DNA of 64,000 nucleotides, taken from the NCBI GenBank assembly GCA_965279205.1, contig OZ257144.1, forward strand, positions 2,976,001 to 3,040,000, in the 5' to 3' direction. Positions 52,871 to 62,050 of the stretch are shown piece after piece; positions within the stretch are counted from its first letter, which is position 1, and every line of letters begins with the position of its first letter. Below the pieces are notes generated by a model. The model was not told where the DNA came from and did not search any database. It was given only the letters and a program-made list of their open reading frames with translations. Made by a program: the position numbers and the translations under genes. The stretch is from UBA7672 sp965279205 (lineage in GTDB: Bacteria; Pseudomonadota; Alphaproteobacteria; Caulobacterales; Hyphomonadaceae).

Positions 52871-53965
52871 TCACTCCACCCCCGCCATCCTCCTCTTCTC
52901 CTCCACGGTCAGAAACGAAGCGGCATCGATCCGCGCCCACTGCGCCGCGCGCTCCTCCTGGAACGCCGGCACGCCCTCGAGGTCAGCGACGATCTCGCCG
53001 CCGCACCGTTCGCCGAGCCAGCCCGAGATTGCCCGCGCAGCCTTGTTGACCAGCGGCAACACCGTCAGCCGCCAGAAGGCCGAGTTGGCCTCGCGATAGT
53101 TGGCATAGGTCGCGTCCCCCGGAATCCCGAGCAGCATGGGCGGCACGCCAAAGGCCAGCGCGATCTCTCGCGCCGCCACATTGCGCTGCTCCACGAAATC
53201 CATGTCCGCGGGCGTGAAGCTCATCGGCTTCCACTCCAGCCCGCCTTCCAGAAGCATCGGCCGCCCGGCATTGCGTGCGCCGGCATAGGATCGCTCGAGG
53301 TCCTCCTTCAGCTCGGTCCGCTGTTCGGCGGTCAGCATTTCGGCGCCGCCATAGATCAGCGCGCCGGAAGGCCGCGCCGCATTGTCCATCAGCGCCTTCG
53401 CCCACGCCCCTCCGGAATTGTGCACGTCGATCGCCCGCGCCGCCGCCTCCAACGGCGCATGACCTTCATAGTCGTTGGCCGGATGAAACAGCTTGAGATG
53501 CAGAACAGGCAGAAACCCGTCCGCCTCGCACTGGATGCGCCGCACCTCGGACCCAAGTCGGTGCTCCCAGGCCACCGGCCAACCGCGCGGTCCCTTGATC
53601 GCCTTCATCCGATCCGGCCTCAGCACAAACAGCTCGCGCATCTCGCCGTCGAGCGAAACCGCTTCAAGGAAAGCATCACCGGTCACCGTCAGATGCCCGT
53701 AGAAAGCCTCCATCAGATCGGGTCCCGCCTGGCCCGTGTTCGGCCGCGCAACCAGCCGCGCCAGCGCATCCAACTCGCCCACCGCGCGGAAGCCCACGCT
53801 GCCAGCCGCCTCCGAGATCATCCGCACGCAGCGATACGCTACTACGTTTCGCTCGAACCCCTCGCGCGCCAGCACGCCCGCACCCGACCACTGCGCCGCG
53901 CGCAGATCCGACAACGCCACCAGCGGCGCGGCGGCTTTCACCTCGCGTCGTTTGAAGAATTTCAT
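52871..53965 (-). CDS. GTA portal protein (g3-like)
   Basis: 364 residues from the ATG at 53965 (MKFFKRREVKAA); the longer frame to 54016 is rejected because it would run into a repeat element. HK97-type portal landmarks: VAYRCVRMISEAAGSVGF, HLTVTGDAFLEAVS, and GVPPMLLGIPGDATYANYREAN with FWRLTVLPLVNKAARAISG. It forms the dodecameric DNA gate of the capsid. Terminase, expected just upstream, is not in the window. Confidence 0.92.
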   Translation of the reverse strand: MKFFKRREVKAAAPLVALSDLRAAQWSGAGVLAREGFERNVVAYRCVRMISEAAGSVGFRAVGELDALARLVARPNTGQAGPDLMEAFYGHLTVTGDAFLEAVSLDGEMRELFVLRPDRMKAIKGPRGWPVAWEHRLGSEVRRIQCEADGFLPVLHLKLFHPANDYEGHAPLEAAARAIDVHNSGGAWAKALMDNAARPSGALIYGGAEMLTAEQRTELKEDLERSYAGARNAGRPMLLEGGLEWKPMSFTPADMDFVEQRNVAAREIALAFGVPPMLLGIPGDATYANYREANSAFWRLTVLPLVNKAARAISGWLGERCGGEIVADLEGVPAFQEERAAQWARIDAASFLTVEEKRRMAGVE

Positions 53966-54010
53966 TTCATTGATCCCGGTTTGAACGACTGCCGATGATA
54001 TCTCTTCAGG

Positions 54011-54112
54011 TGTCATCCCGGCCGCAGCGAAGCGGAGGGCCGGGAACCATTCCTATTCCTGGACGAGGTGAGAAATGGACCCCGGATAGCGCTGCGCGCT
54101 TCCGGGGTGACA
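54011..54112. repeat. Dispersed double-hairpin repeat, copy 1
   Basis: About 102 bp bounded by TGTCATCCCGG (54011-54021) and its near complement CCGGGGTGACA (54102-54112). It contains two hairpins, CCCGG..CCGGG and CCCCGG..CCGGGG, joined by a spacer with AACCATT and AATGGA. It fills part of the 471-bp gap between portal and the gene at 54437; the rest of that gap shows no gene or clear signal. Confidence 0.8.
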
Positions 54113-54436
54113 TCATCTAATCCCTGGAGGGACACCAACCGACTGGCCGCCGTTTGAATAGTTGAGGCCGACAAGCGCGTCCTGCGAAGGCGTCCTGGCG
54201 CTGCTGTCTTGCTGATCTGTGGCCGCGCGCCTCGCGCTGACCCACTTGTCGACCTGTAGAGAGTTTACCCCGGCCACGAACCCGGCCGGATCTAACTTCG
54301 CCTGTCCCCCTATTTTGGTTAGCAGCGCCTTGATTTATCGCGCCAGATTTTCTGGCCGTCCTCCGTTTTGCGTACACCTCTATCCCCCATTCTGGCGTCA
54401 CCAGCTGCGCGTTGCAGGTGGCAAAGAGATATCGCC

Positions 54437-54664
54437 ATGTCGATCGATGTTCCCCTGTCTGTCCGCGCCGCCGAGGAAGGCCTGCGCGTCTCCTCACGCG
54501 AAGCCGCGGTTCAGCACGTGCTCTCGCAAGCTGACGCCAAACGCGACCAGCGCGTCGAGGAAGCCAAGGAGAGCGCCGCCGCGCGCTCCACGCCGGCCGA
54601 ACGCGCTGCCGAAGCCCCGCCGCGCAAGTCGTCCGGCTCCCGCATGGTCGACCTGCTCGCCTGA
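54437..54664 (+). CDS. Small hypothetical protein
   Basis: 75 residues from the ATG at 54437. MSIDVPLSVRAAEEGLRVSS, then a highly charged Ala/Glu/Arg-rich helix (AKRDQRVEEAKESAAARS) ending SGSRMVDLLA. No membrane segment or known domain. Low-complexity composition and lack of a strong ribosome site lower confidence. The MS(I/F)DV start is echoed in the next gene. Confidence 0.5.
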   Translation: MSIDVPLSVRAAEEGLRVSSREAAVQHVLSQADAKRDQRVEEAKESAAARSTPAERAAEAPPRKSSGSRMVDLLA

Positions 54665-54802
54665 CAGCACGCGACGCCCGCCAATCGTTACCGCCGTGTT
54701 GACCATTACCGCGTAATCGCGCGCCGCGCCCGCACGCGCCTTTCATGGGCCCATGCGATCCTCAACCAGTCGCCAGATGTGCGACCGCATGAGGGTCCGG
54801 CC

Positions 54803-55000
54803 ATGTCCTTCGACGTCCAGGGCGTCAGCAACGTCTCGCCGTTCGACCCGGCGATGCTGCGCCAGCACGCGATCTACCTCAACGCCCAGCGCTCCGACCG
54901 CAAGATCCAGAAGGCACGCAACATCGCGGACCTCCTCGAGCGCGGCCACCGCGCCCGCGCCGGCGCTCACACCGCTCTCGTCCTCGACGTGATGGCGTAA
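54803..55000 (+). CDS. Small hypothetical protein
   Basis: 65 residues from the ATG at 54803. MSFDVQGVSNVSPFDPAMLRQ, then a helix AQRSDRKIQKARNIADLLERGHR. No recognised domain. The start MSFDV and general size recall the preceding small protein, so the two may be a related pair; similarity outside the start is weak. Confidence 0.5.
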   Translation: MSFDVQGVSNVSPFDPAMLRQHAIYLNAQRSDRKIQKARNIADLLERGHRARAGAHTALVLDVMA

Positions 55001-55035
55001 GACGCGACGGGCGCTCCGCTCGCATCTCGCACGTC

Positions 55036-55134
55036 TGTCATCCCGGAAGCGCGCAGCGCTGTCCGGGACCCATTCTTCAACCCCGACACACTGCGCAATG
55101 GTTCCCGGCCCTCGCTGCGCTCGGCCGGGATGAC
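55036..55134. repeat. Dispersed double-hairpin repeat, copy 2 (inverted)
   Basis: Starts TGTCATCCCGG (55036-55046) and ends CCGGGATGAC (55125-55134). The hairpin with the CGCTGCGCTCGG arm lies on the right, whereas in copy 1 the matching hairpin is on the left, so this copy is in opposite orientation. Confidence 0.78.
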
Positions 55135-55240
55135 GACCGTGGCACCTTACAGGTTAAAGGAACTTGCGGCGCCAATCCGCCGCACTTCCACCAACGAAGA
55201 ATAGATCCAATCTCTCCCTCATCAGGCGGGACGCATTGGG

Positions 55241-55759
55241 ATGAACGCCGAAGCTAACAGGGCTCAAGGTCTCCATCACTCCGACTGGGCAGTCGCGCGT
55301 GGCGCAACAACAGCCGTTCTGGTTTCCTACGTGCTTTCGATCGCGTTGATGCTTCTGTCCAACTCGCTCTGGAACGCGATTCAATCGGGCTACCCTCCCG
55401 ATTTCGGCAGCCTCTCGATCGTCATTCCGTTTGCAATCCTTGCCGCGCCGATCGGCCTGCCTGTCGCCATCATCGTGATGGCAATCGGCGTGATGTTCTG
55501 GTCGATCAACGGTGATCAGGGCAGGACAGGCTACAGGGACGCCGCCAGAGCCGGAATCAAGACTGCCGTCATAGTTGTGTTGTTCGAGGTTGGCGGCGTG
55601 CTCGTCTATTCCGCCAGCAGCGTGTCCTACAATTCCGGCCTGCCCTGGATCTGGGCGAAGTTCGCTGCCGACGCCATCGCCACGCTCGGCATCGGCGCTC
55701 TAACAGGCGTGACTGCGCGCTTCGCTGCCGGTCCGCCAACTGTCGCGAACGCCCGCTAA
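55241..55759 (+). CDS. Hypothetical four-segment membrane protein
   Basis: 172 residues with hydrophobic segments at about 22-42, 60-92 (two close segments), 108-128 and 138-160. N-terminal 20 residues are polar. No motif that I recognise. It is monocistronic and flanked by small genes and a VOC gene on the other strand. Composition is less extreme than its neighbours in GC at third positions, but not strikingly so. Confidence 0.65.
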   Translation: MNAEANRAQGLHHSDWAVARGATTAVLVSYVLSIALMLLSNSLWNAIQSGYPPDFGSLSIVIPFAILAAPIGLPVAIIVMAIGVMFWSINGDQGRTGYRDAARAGIKTAVIVVLFEVGGVLVYSASSVSYNSGLPWIWAKFAADAIATLGIGALTGVTARFAAGPPTVANAR

Positions 55760-55816
55760 CGCAATCACTCGCTTCATGGCTGTCCCCTCTGTGGAGCGCC
55801 GTGCTAAAGAGCAGGA

Positions 55817-56209
55817 TCAGCGCGCCCGCGCCACGCTGCCCATCGCGCCGGCCTGCCGCGTGGCGATCTGCCAGGTGTTGCCCCAGCTATCCTTCACCAT
55901 CGCCCGCCGATCACCATAGGTTGTGTCCAGCGGCTTCTCCAGCGACTTCGCGCCCGCGGAAACCGCCTTGCGGTAAGTCTTGTCCGCATCTTCGACGTAG
56001 ACGTAGAGGCAAGCGCACGTAGCGTCGCGCTCACCGTCCTCGCTCACCATCACGATGCTGTCGCCGATGCGCATCTCGGCGGGCCTGCCGGCCTGGTATC
56101 GTCCGGTCGCGCCAAACACCGTCCGCAGGAAAGCCATGAGGCCCCTGACATCGTCCGTGAAAATCCGCGGCGTCACGGTCCGCCACCCCTCGGGCTGAAA
56201 TCCGGCCAA
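55817..56209 (-). CDS. VOC-family (PhnB/glyoxalase-like) protein
   Basis: 130 residues: WRTVTPRIFTDDVRGLMAFLRTVFGA, then MRIGDSIVMVSEDGERD, YVYVEDADKTYRKAVSAGAK and DRRAMVKDSWGNTWQIA. This is the PhnB-like VOC pattern seen in many uncharacterised bacterial proteins. Metal ligands are less complete than in true glyoxalase I. Function unknown. Confidence 0.83.
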   Translation of the reverse strand: MAGFQPEGWRTVTPRIFTDDVRGLMAFLRTVFGATGRYQAGRPAEMRIGDSIVMVSEDGERDATCACLYVYVEDADKTYRKAVSAGAKSLEKPLDTTYGDRRAMVKDSWGNTWQIATRQAGAMGSVARAR

Positions 56210-56355
56210 GGCCTCATCCCCCCTGTCGCATAGTTTTTCAAGTTTCTGTCTTGAACCCTCGCATAGCGCACGAGGCTCTGCAAAGAAAACCCGTTCTTGA
56301 CGCGCGCGCTCTCACTCGCTCATTCTTGGAACCAAATACCTCGGGAGGGCTGCCA

Positions 56356-57303
56356 ATGAAATCGATCTCCATCCTCGCTCTGCTTTCGCCACTGGCGCTC
56401 GGTGGCTGCCTCATCGTCAGCGAAGAACACGAGACGATCCGTCAACCTGACCGGATGGAGCTTGTCCAGGCCGCGCCGCCCGCCGCTCCGCGCATCACCG
56501 CCGGCATGGCGGAAAGCGCCACCACGACTTCCACCGCAGGCCTTACCATCACGCACGACGTGATCTACGGCCACCATGACGGCATGGCGCTCGTCTACGA
56601 CGTCATCAAGCCGGCCAACGCCAATGGCGCCGCGGTGCTCTACATGGTCTCCGGCGGCTGGGTCTCGCGCTGGGCGCCACCCGAAACCCGTGTCGCCCAG
56701 TTCAAGGGCCTGCTGGATCAAGGCATCACCGTGATGCCGATCCATCACGGCTCGGCGCCGCGCTTTAAGGTCCCCGAAGCTCATGCCGACGTGAAACGCG
56801 CCCTGCGCCACATCTCGCTCAATGCAGCTTCCTACGGCATCGACGCCAAACGCCTCGGCGTCTTCGGCGGCTCGGCTGGCGGCCATCTCTCGCTGATGCT
56901 CGGCCTCAATGGCGATGATGGTGATCCGGCGGCGACCGACCCGGTCCTGCGCGGCGCCTCGCGCATCAAGGCGGTCGTCGCCTACTATCCGCCTGTTGAT
57001 CTGCGCCGCATGACCGGTCCGAGCGACCGTTTCCCTGCGCTCGACTTCCCCGTCGAACAGGCGGCCACCATTTCTCCGATCCTGTTTGTTGACGCGAAGG
57101 ACCCGCCCACGCTCATCGTCCATGGCGACGCTGACGAGCTGGTCAACATCTCCTCCGGCCAGTCGATCCACGACGCACTGAAGAAAGCCACCGTGAAAAC
57201 CGAAATGGTCGTCATTCACGGCGGCGACCACGGCTTTTCCAACACCGAACATCGCGCCGAGGCAGGCCGCGCCATGGCGAAATGGTTCAAGGAAAATCTC
57301 TAG
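56356..57303 (+). CDS. Alpha/beta-hydrolase lipoprotein (BD-FAE/esterase-like)
   Basis: 315 residues from the ATG at 56356 (GGGAGGG ahead). Lipoprotein signal peptide with lipobox LGGC, Cys18. The hydrolase domain covers about 65-315: oxyanion region YMVSGGWVSRW, nucleophile Ser173 in FGGSAGG, acid in VHGDADELVN, His in IHGGDHGFSN. Predicted esterase anchored at the periplasmic side of a membrane. Monocistronic. The 130 bp to the next gene hold a TTAAC half-site at 57342 but no full CtrA box. Confidence 0.85.
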   Translation: MKSISILALLSPLALGGCLIVSEEHETIRQPDRMELVQAAPPAAPRITAGMAESATTTSTAGLTITHDVIYGHHDGMALVYDVIKPANANGAAVLYMVSGGWVSRWAPPETRVAQFKGLLDQGITVMPIHHGSAPRFKVPEAHADVKRALRHISLNAASYGIDAKRLGVFGGSAGGHLSLMLGLNGDDGDPAATDPVLRGASRIKAVVAYYPPVDLRRMTGPSDRFPALDFPVEQAATISPILFVDAKDPPTLIVHGDADELVNISSGQSIHDALKKATVKTEMVVIHGGDHGFSNTEHRAEAGRAMAKWFKENL

Positions 57304-57435
57304 ACAGCCGTCAATTCCTAACCGCGACCCCATGCGCTGTTAACACTTCTGCCCTTTATTAGGGGGCAAAAGCCGCGTTCGCGTTTACCGCCGATTCACC
57401 GCACCGGCAGATAATGCCGAGTGTAGGAGTGTATC

Positions 57436-57714
57436 ATGAGCGCCGATCCCGCAGGCGGGGTCGGACCGGTTTCGGTCCGCTACGCCGCACAAATCCGGGA
57501 GCTTCTCTACGCGCAGGCCGTGCAACGCATGGCCGCCGATCAGGAAGCCGCGCGCGCCCAGGCCGAGTTCGATCGCCAGTCGCGCCTCGAAGCTGCGGCC
57601 AGGCGCGAAGCTCAGGAGCCGGTGAAGGCAAAGGTCGAGCCCTCGAAGCCCGCCGCCGAACCCGCCAAGTCCGAGGCCAAAGAGTCCGCCCACCTGGTCG
57701 ACATCCAGGTCTAG
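57436..57714 (+). CDS. Small Ala/Glu-rich hypothetical protein
   Basis: 92 residues. PVSVRYAAQIRELLYAQAVQ, then a charged helix AARAQAEFDRQSRLEAAARR and a Lys/Pro/Ala tail (VEPSKPAAEPAKSEAKE). Probably a coiled coil with disordered end; no domain known. Ribosome site TAGGAG (57425-57430) before the ATG at 57436 supports translation. Confidence 0.6.
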   Translation: MSADPAGGVGPVSVRYAAQIRELLYAQAVQRMAADQEAARAQAEFDRQSRLEAAARREAQEPVKAKVEPSKPAAEPAKSEAKESAHLVDIQV

Positions 57715-57740
57715 GAAGCAGGGCGGACGAAGCCCGCATT

Positions 57741-57855
57741 CCCCGCGAAGGCGGGGATCCAGGCCGCTTGGGAAAAAGTGCGCGAAGCGCCCTGGTCTGA
57801 AGCCTCAATCCAGAACAAGCCTCTACGTGATTGCTGGACCCCCGCCTTCGCGGGG
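57741..57855. repeat. Inverted-repeat element, 22-bp arms
   Basis: Arms 57741-57762 and 57834-57855 are complementary in 21 of 22 positions (CCCCGCGAAGGCGGGGATCC...). Each arm also holds its own short hairpin, CCCCGC / GCGGGG. The 71-bp interior is unique in the window. Differs from the TGTCATCCCGG elements and probably belongs to a second dispersed family. Confidence 0.75.
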
Positions 57856-57897
57856 GATACGGAGCTACGTCTTACATCGCATTCCGGCCGTTCTCCC

Positions 57898-58740
<843 letters not shown>

Positions 58741-58773
58741 TCGGGCAGTAGCTAACTCACGACTGCCTACTGC

Positions 58774-59415
58774 CTATTGCCTACCGGCGAACATCGCCGC
58801 AAAAGCCGGAACGGACATCGCCATCTGCTTGTCCTTCTCGTCGGCCCGCTTTGCTGCCGGCCGTTCCGTCGTGCGCGCCAGATAGTCCTTGAACGCCGGT
58901 TTCTCCGGCAGCCATTTCTGCTGCATCACATAGGCCATGTTTCCAGCCGTCTGCACATCCGCAGCCGTGAAGCGATCACCCGCGATGAACGGCGATTGCG
59001 ACAGCCGCCGCTCCAGGTTCGCGACCATGTCGTCGAATGCCCCGAAAGAAAAACTGCTGGGCTGGTATGTCCATCCCTGCGCATGCGCCGCCACCGCTGG
59101 ATCGAACACCGAATCCGCATAGACCAGCCAGGTCAGGTAGGCCGCGCGTGTCCGGTCACCCACCTTCGGCGCCAGTCCCGCCTGCGGGAACGCATCGCAC
59201 AGGTAGATCGTGATTGCCGCGCGCTCGGTCACGATCACGCCATCATGCGAGATCGCCGGCACCTTCTTGTTCGGCTGAACCGCGCGATAGCTCTCCGGCA
59301 CACCGCCTTCCTGGCGGATGTCGACCTGCTCGATCTCGTAGGGAACGCCCAGCTCCTCCATCAGCCACAGCACGTTCGACGACCGCGACCACGGTGCATG
59401 ATAGAATTTGAGCAT
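58774..59415 (-). CDS. Glutathione S-transferase family protein
   Basis: 213 residues. Thioredoxin-fold N-domain (MLKFYHAPWSRSSNVLWLMEE, NKKVPAISHDGVIVTERAAI) and helical C-domain (DRFTAADVQTAGNMAYVM). The SRSSN segment probably supplies the Ser that binds glutathione. The stop codon and the last codons (GRQ) lie in the inverted heptamer units of the adjacent array, so the C-terminus seems to have been set by the repeat. Substrate unknown. Confidence 0.88.
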   Translation of the reverse strand: MLKFYHAPWSRSSNVLWLMEELGVPYEIEQVDIRQEGGVPESYRAVQPNKKVPAISHDGVIVTERAAITIYLCDAFPQAGLAPKVGDRTRAAYLTWLVYADSVFDPAVAAHAQGWTYQPSSFSFGAFDDMVANLERRLSQSPFIAGDRFTAADVQTAGNMAYVMQQKWLPEKPAFKDYLARTTERPAAKRADEKDKQMAMSVPAFAAMFAGRQ

Positions 59416-59503
59416 CGCTTTTCTCCTGCTGGCGACAGAACGCCGGAACAGGAAAAAAGTATCCCGCGCCTGCTGACAGCAGAGTGTCAGCAGTCGTCTG
59501 ATC

Positions 59504-59881
59504 TCAGCCCAGACGCTTCATCACGGCGATCTTGTTGCCATCCGGATCGCGCAGGTAGGCGAGATAGAGCTGCACCGTCCCCATCCCGCGAATGCCCGGC
59601 GGGTTCTCGATCGCCGTGCCGCCATTGGCGATACCCGCTGCATGCCACGCATCGGCCTGCTCGGTCGTCTCGACCGCGAAGCTGATCGTGCCGCCGTTCG
59701 CGATCGTCGCCGGCTTGCCATCGATCGGCTTGCCCACGCCAAACGATCCGGTCTTGGAGCGATAAAACATCCGATGCCCGTCGATCGCCGCCGGCTTCAC
59801 GCCCAGCACCGCGAACGTCGCATCATAGAACTTCTTGGCCCGCTCGAGATCACTCGTTCCGACCATCACGTGCGTAAACAT
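59504..59881 (-). CDS. VOC-family (glyoxalase-like) protein
   Basis: 125 residues: FTHVMVGTSDLERAKKFYDATFAVLG, then HRMFYRSKTGSFGVGKP, ISFAVETTEQADAWHAAGI and LAYLRDPDGNKIAVMKRLG. Typical single-domain VOC protein with His in THVMVG; related to uncharacterised lactoylglutathione-lyase-like proteins. The third VOC gene of the window. No operon partner. Confidence 0.87.
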   Translation of the reverse strand: MFTHVMVGTSDLERAKKFYDATFAVLGVKPAAIDGHRMFYRSKTGSFGVGKPIDGKPATIANGGTISFAVETTEQADAWHAAGIANGGTAIENPPGIRGMGTVQLYLAYLRDPDGNKIAVMKRLG

Positions 59882-60063
59882 GCGTCTTCCCGTCCTGCGC
59901 TGAAATTCCGTCCAGCGCCGACATGCGCGAAGATCGCGCCCATGGCAATCCTGGCGCCTTGCTATGCAAGTTCGCCGGGGAGGAGTGCTTGCAATGACTT
60001 GCCCCGCGCCGCCAACGCCCTAGTGTCCGCCTCCGTCGCGACAGACCACGCGGAGACCGATTC

Positions 60064-60600
60064 ATGATCGCCGACTACCTGCGCAAGCGCCCACCCTTGC
60101 GCCACGCCCTGCCGGCCGCCATCGCCGCGGCGGTTGCGATCATCGCCATCGACCAGCTGTCGAAATACCTCGTCGTCGTTGTCATGAACCTGCGCGAAAC
60201 CGGCACGCTCGATGTCTTCCCGGGCCTCAACTTCCGCATGGCGTGGAACACCGGCGTCAATTTCGGCATCCTCTCCGGCGGCGGCGACGCCACACGCTGG
60301 ATCCTCGCCGCGGGCACGACGCTGATCGCCCTCGCTCTCATCTTCGCCTCGCTCGCCTGCCGCCGCATGACCAGCGCGATCGGCCTCGGCCTCGCCGCCG
60401 GCGGCGCCATCGGCAACACGATCGACCGCCTCAACTGGGGCGCCGTCGCCGATTTCCTCAACGTGTCGTGCTGCGGCATCCAGAACCCGTGGTCGTTCAA
60501 CGTCGCCGACATCGCCGTCTTCGGCGGCTTCGCCCTGCTGATCCTCGCGCCAGGCCCGAAGAAAACCGAACCAGCAGCCCCACCCGCCAGCGCGAGCTAG
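60064..60600 (+). CDS. lspA: Lipoprotein signal peptidase II
   Basis: 178 residues, four membrane segments. Aspartyl protease of the inner membrane that cleaves prolipoproteins before the lipidated Cys. Catalytic Asp121 (GGAIGNTIDR) and Asp149 (FNVADIAVFGG) are both present, as are NTGVNFGIL and VADFLNVSCCG. The extra SCCG beside the active site is unusual but does not touch the motifs. Normally linked to ileS, but not here. Good substrate candidate nearby: the lipoprotein hydrolase at 56356. Confidence 0.93.
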   Translation: MIADYLRKRPPLRHALPAAIAAAVAIIAIDQLSKYLVVVVMNLRETGTLDVFPGLNFRMAWNTGVNFGILSGGGDATRWILAAGTTLIALALIFASLACRRMTSAIGLGLAAGGAIGNTIDRLNWGAVADFLNVSCCGIQNPWSFNVADIAVFGGFALLILAPGPKKTEPAAPPASAS

Positions 60601-60671
60601 CCGGTTGACCTCACACCCGCGTCACGGCCACTCTCTCCCGTAAGCGTCACGGGGTCGCGGAGGAAACAACC

Positions 60672-61034
60672 ATGCTGATGACCGCCCTCAAGGCGCTGGG
60701 CACCGCGGCCTTCATCGTGGTGCTGTCGGAAATCGCCAAGCGCTCGACCTGGCTCGCCGCCGCCCTGGTCGCCCTGCCGCTGGCCACCATGCTCACGGTC
60801 GCTTTCATAGCCACCGACAGCAAAGAGGGCGGCGTCGATGTCGCCAACGCGTTTGCGACGAAGACCTTCCTGCTGTTCTGGCCAGGCCTGATCTTCTTCG
60901 TCGGCCTCATCGGCCTTCAGAAATTCGGCGTCGCCTTCTGGCCCGCCTTCGGCGTCTCGGTCGCGGCGTGCTTCCTGTCGACCTGGGGCTTCACCATCTT
61001 CCTCACCTCGATGGGCTGGATAAAGGGCGAGTGA
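60672..61034 (+). CDS. DUF3147-family membrane protein
   Basis: 120 residues, four hydrophobic segments. LMTALKALGTAAFIVVLSEI, KRSTWLAAALVALPLATMLTV and FLLFWPGLIFFVGLIGLQKFG match the DUF3147 family of small membrane proteins, of unknown function. Its TGA overlaps the next ATG (TGATG), so the two genes are coupled. Confidence 0.8.
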   Translation: MLMTALKALGTAAFIVVLSEIAKRSTWLAAALVALPLATMLTVAFIATDSKEGGVDVANAFATKTFLLFWPGLIFFVGLIGLQKFGVAFWPAFGVSVAACFLSTWGFTIFLTSMGWIKGE

Positions 61035-61255
61035 TGCTGGGAGAGCATTTCAAGCGCAGCGTACGCATCGCGCTGGTGATCGTGTTCGTCGCCGTGGTGG
61101 TGATCGCACCGCTGATCGGCACGTTCGCTTTCTCGCCGCTGATCGTCGCCTGGAACATCCAGCCCTACCCGCTGGCCGCCGCCCTCGGCGTGATGCTAGC
61201 CGAAGCCATCACCGTCGCGGCCATGGTCTTCCTCGTATTGCGCTCGAAGAGATAG
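61034..61255 (+). CDS. Small membrane protein coupled to DUF3147 gene
   Basis: 73 residues from the ATG at 61034, overlapping the preceding stop. Two hydrophobic segments (about 12-35 and 42-68): RIALVIVFVAVVVIAPLIGTF and PLAAALGVMLAEAITVAAMV. No recognised domain. Likely works with the DUF3147 protein because of the TGATG coupling. Confidence 0.65.
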   Translation: MLGEHFKRSVRIALVIVFVAVVVIAPLIGTFAFSPLIVAWNIQPYPLAAALGVMLAEAITVAAMVFLVLRSKR

Positions 61256-61281
61256 CTGGAGCAGGGTTCGCCTCATGGCCG

Positions 61282-61395
61282 TCATCCCGGAAGCGCGCCA
61301 GCGCTGTCCGGGAACCATTCCTCAACGTGCGGACAAGCGGATGAATGGATCCCGGCCATCCGCGACTGCGTCGCTGCGGCATGCCCGAATGATGG
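61282..61395. repeat. Dispersed double-hairpin repeat, copy 3 (degraded right end)
   Basis: Begins GTCATCCCGG (61282-61291). Shares CTGTCCGGGAACCATTC and TGCGGACAAGCGGATG with copy 4; the right terminus is decayed (CCCGAATGATGG in place of a match to the left end). Confidence 0.72.
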
Positions 61396-61413
61396 TCCGG
61401 CCAGCAAACGCAA

Positions 61414-61439
61414 CCGCCCCGGAGTCTCCTCCGGGGCGG
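61414..61439 (-). terminator. Terminator of the RcnB-like gene
   Basis: Perfect 11-bp stem (61414-61424 with 61429-61439), loop TCTC. On the minus strand it follows the gene by 20 bp and is succeeded by TTGCGTTTGC. Could serve the plus-strand gene pair as well. Confidence 0.75.
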
Positions 61440-61459
61440 CGCAGTTCAGGCGAACATGC

Positions 61460-62050
61460 CTAGTTGCTGATGATGGCGGCGATCAGGCCACCGACGATGG
61501 CGGCCATGATCAGGTCGCCATTGTCGTTCTTCACCCAGCGATAGCCCTGCGGCGGACGCTGCACTTGATAGTCGCGATAGTCGACTTCGCCATAGCGCTG
61601 GTTGTAGCTGCCCAACCGCTCGCCGCGTTGCCACGGCTTGTAGCCGTACGCGAAGCCGCGCTGCCTGCAGTCCTTCGCCGACGGGCGGCCATAGCGCCAG
61701 GCCTTGCCGACATAGTAGCCGTTGTGGTCGCGGTCGTTCCACTGCGCGTTGCGGCGCGTGTCACGCCACTCCTGCTTGCCGTTGTGATACTGCGAGACCT
61801 GCCGGTAATCGCGGCCGCGGTCATTGTCGCGACCGAAATCGCGCCCACGATCGTCATTGCGGCCATAGTCGCGGCCACGGTCGTCGTTGCGGCCCCAATC
61901 CTGGCCTTGATAGCCACGATCCTGGTCTCGTTGACCTTGATAATTTTGACCCTGATAGCCTTGGCCATAGCCTTGCTGCGCAAAGGCCGGCAGGCTCATC
62001 GGGCCGGCAACCATCAGTCCAGCGGCGGCGGTAAGAAGAAGGCGTTTCAT
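61460..62050 (-). CDS. RcnB-like secreted protein with Gly/Arg/Asp-rich repeats
   Basis: 196 residues from the ATG at 62050. Signal peptide 1-24 (SLPAFAQ). Residues 25-85 are low-complexity repeats: YQGQ units, then GRNDDRGRDYGRNDDRGRDF and similar. The C-terminal RcnB-like region ends RYGEVDYRDYQVQRPP, GYRWVKNDNGDLIMAAIVGG and a short hydrophobic tail LIAAIIS. RcnB-type proteins are periplasmic; metal homeostasis has been shown only for E. coli RcnB. Own terminator at 61414-61439. Confidence 0.82.
   Translation of the reverse strand: MKRLLLTAAAGLMVAGPMSLPAFAQQGYGQGYQGQNYQGQRDQDRGYQGQDWGRNDDRGRDYGRNDDRGRDFGRDNDRGRDYRQVSQYHNGKQEWRDTRRNAQWNDRDHNGYYVGKAWRYGRPSAKDCRQRGFAYGYKPWQRGERLGSYNQRYGEVDYRDYQVQRPPQGYRWVKNDNGDLIMAAIVGGLIAAIISN

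Noticed and set aside
54117..54746. Minus-strand frame upstream of portal as a possible terminase
   Set aside because: No Walker or nuclease motifs; Arg/Gly-rich shadow composition.
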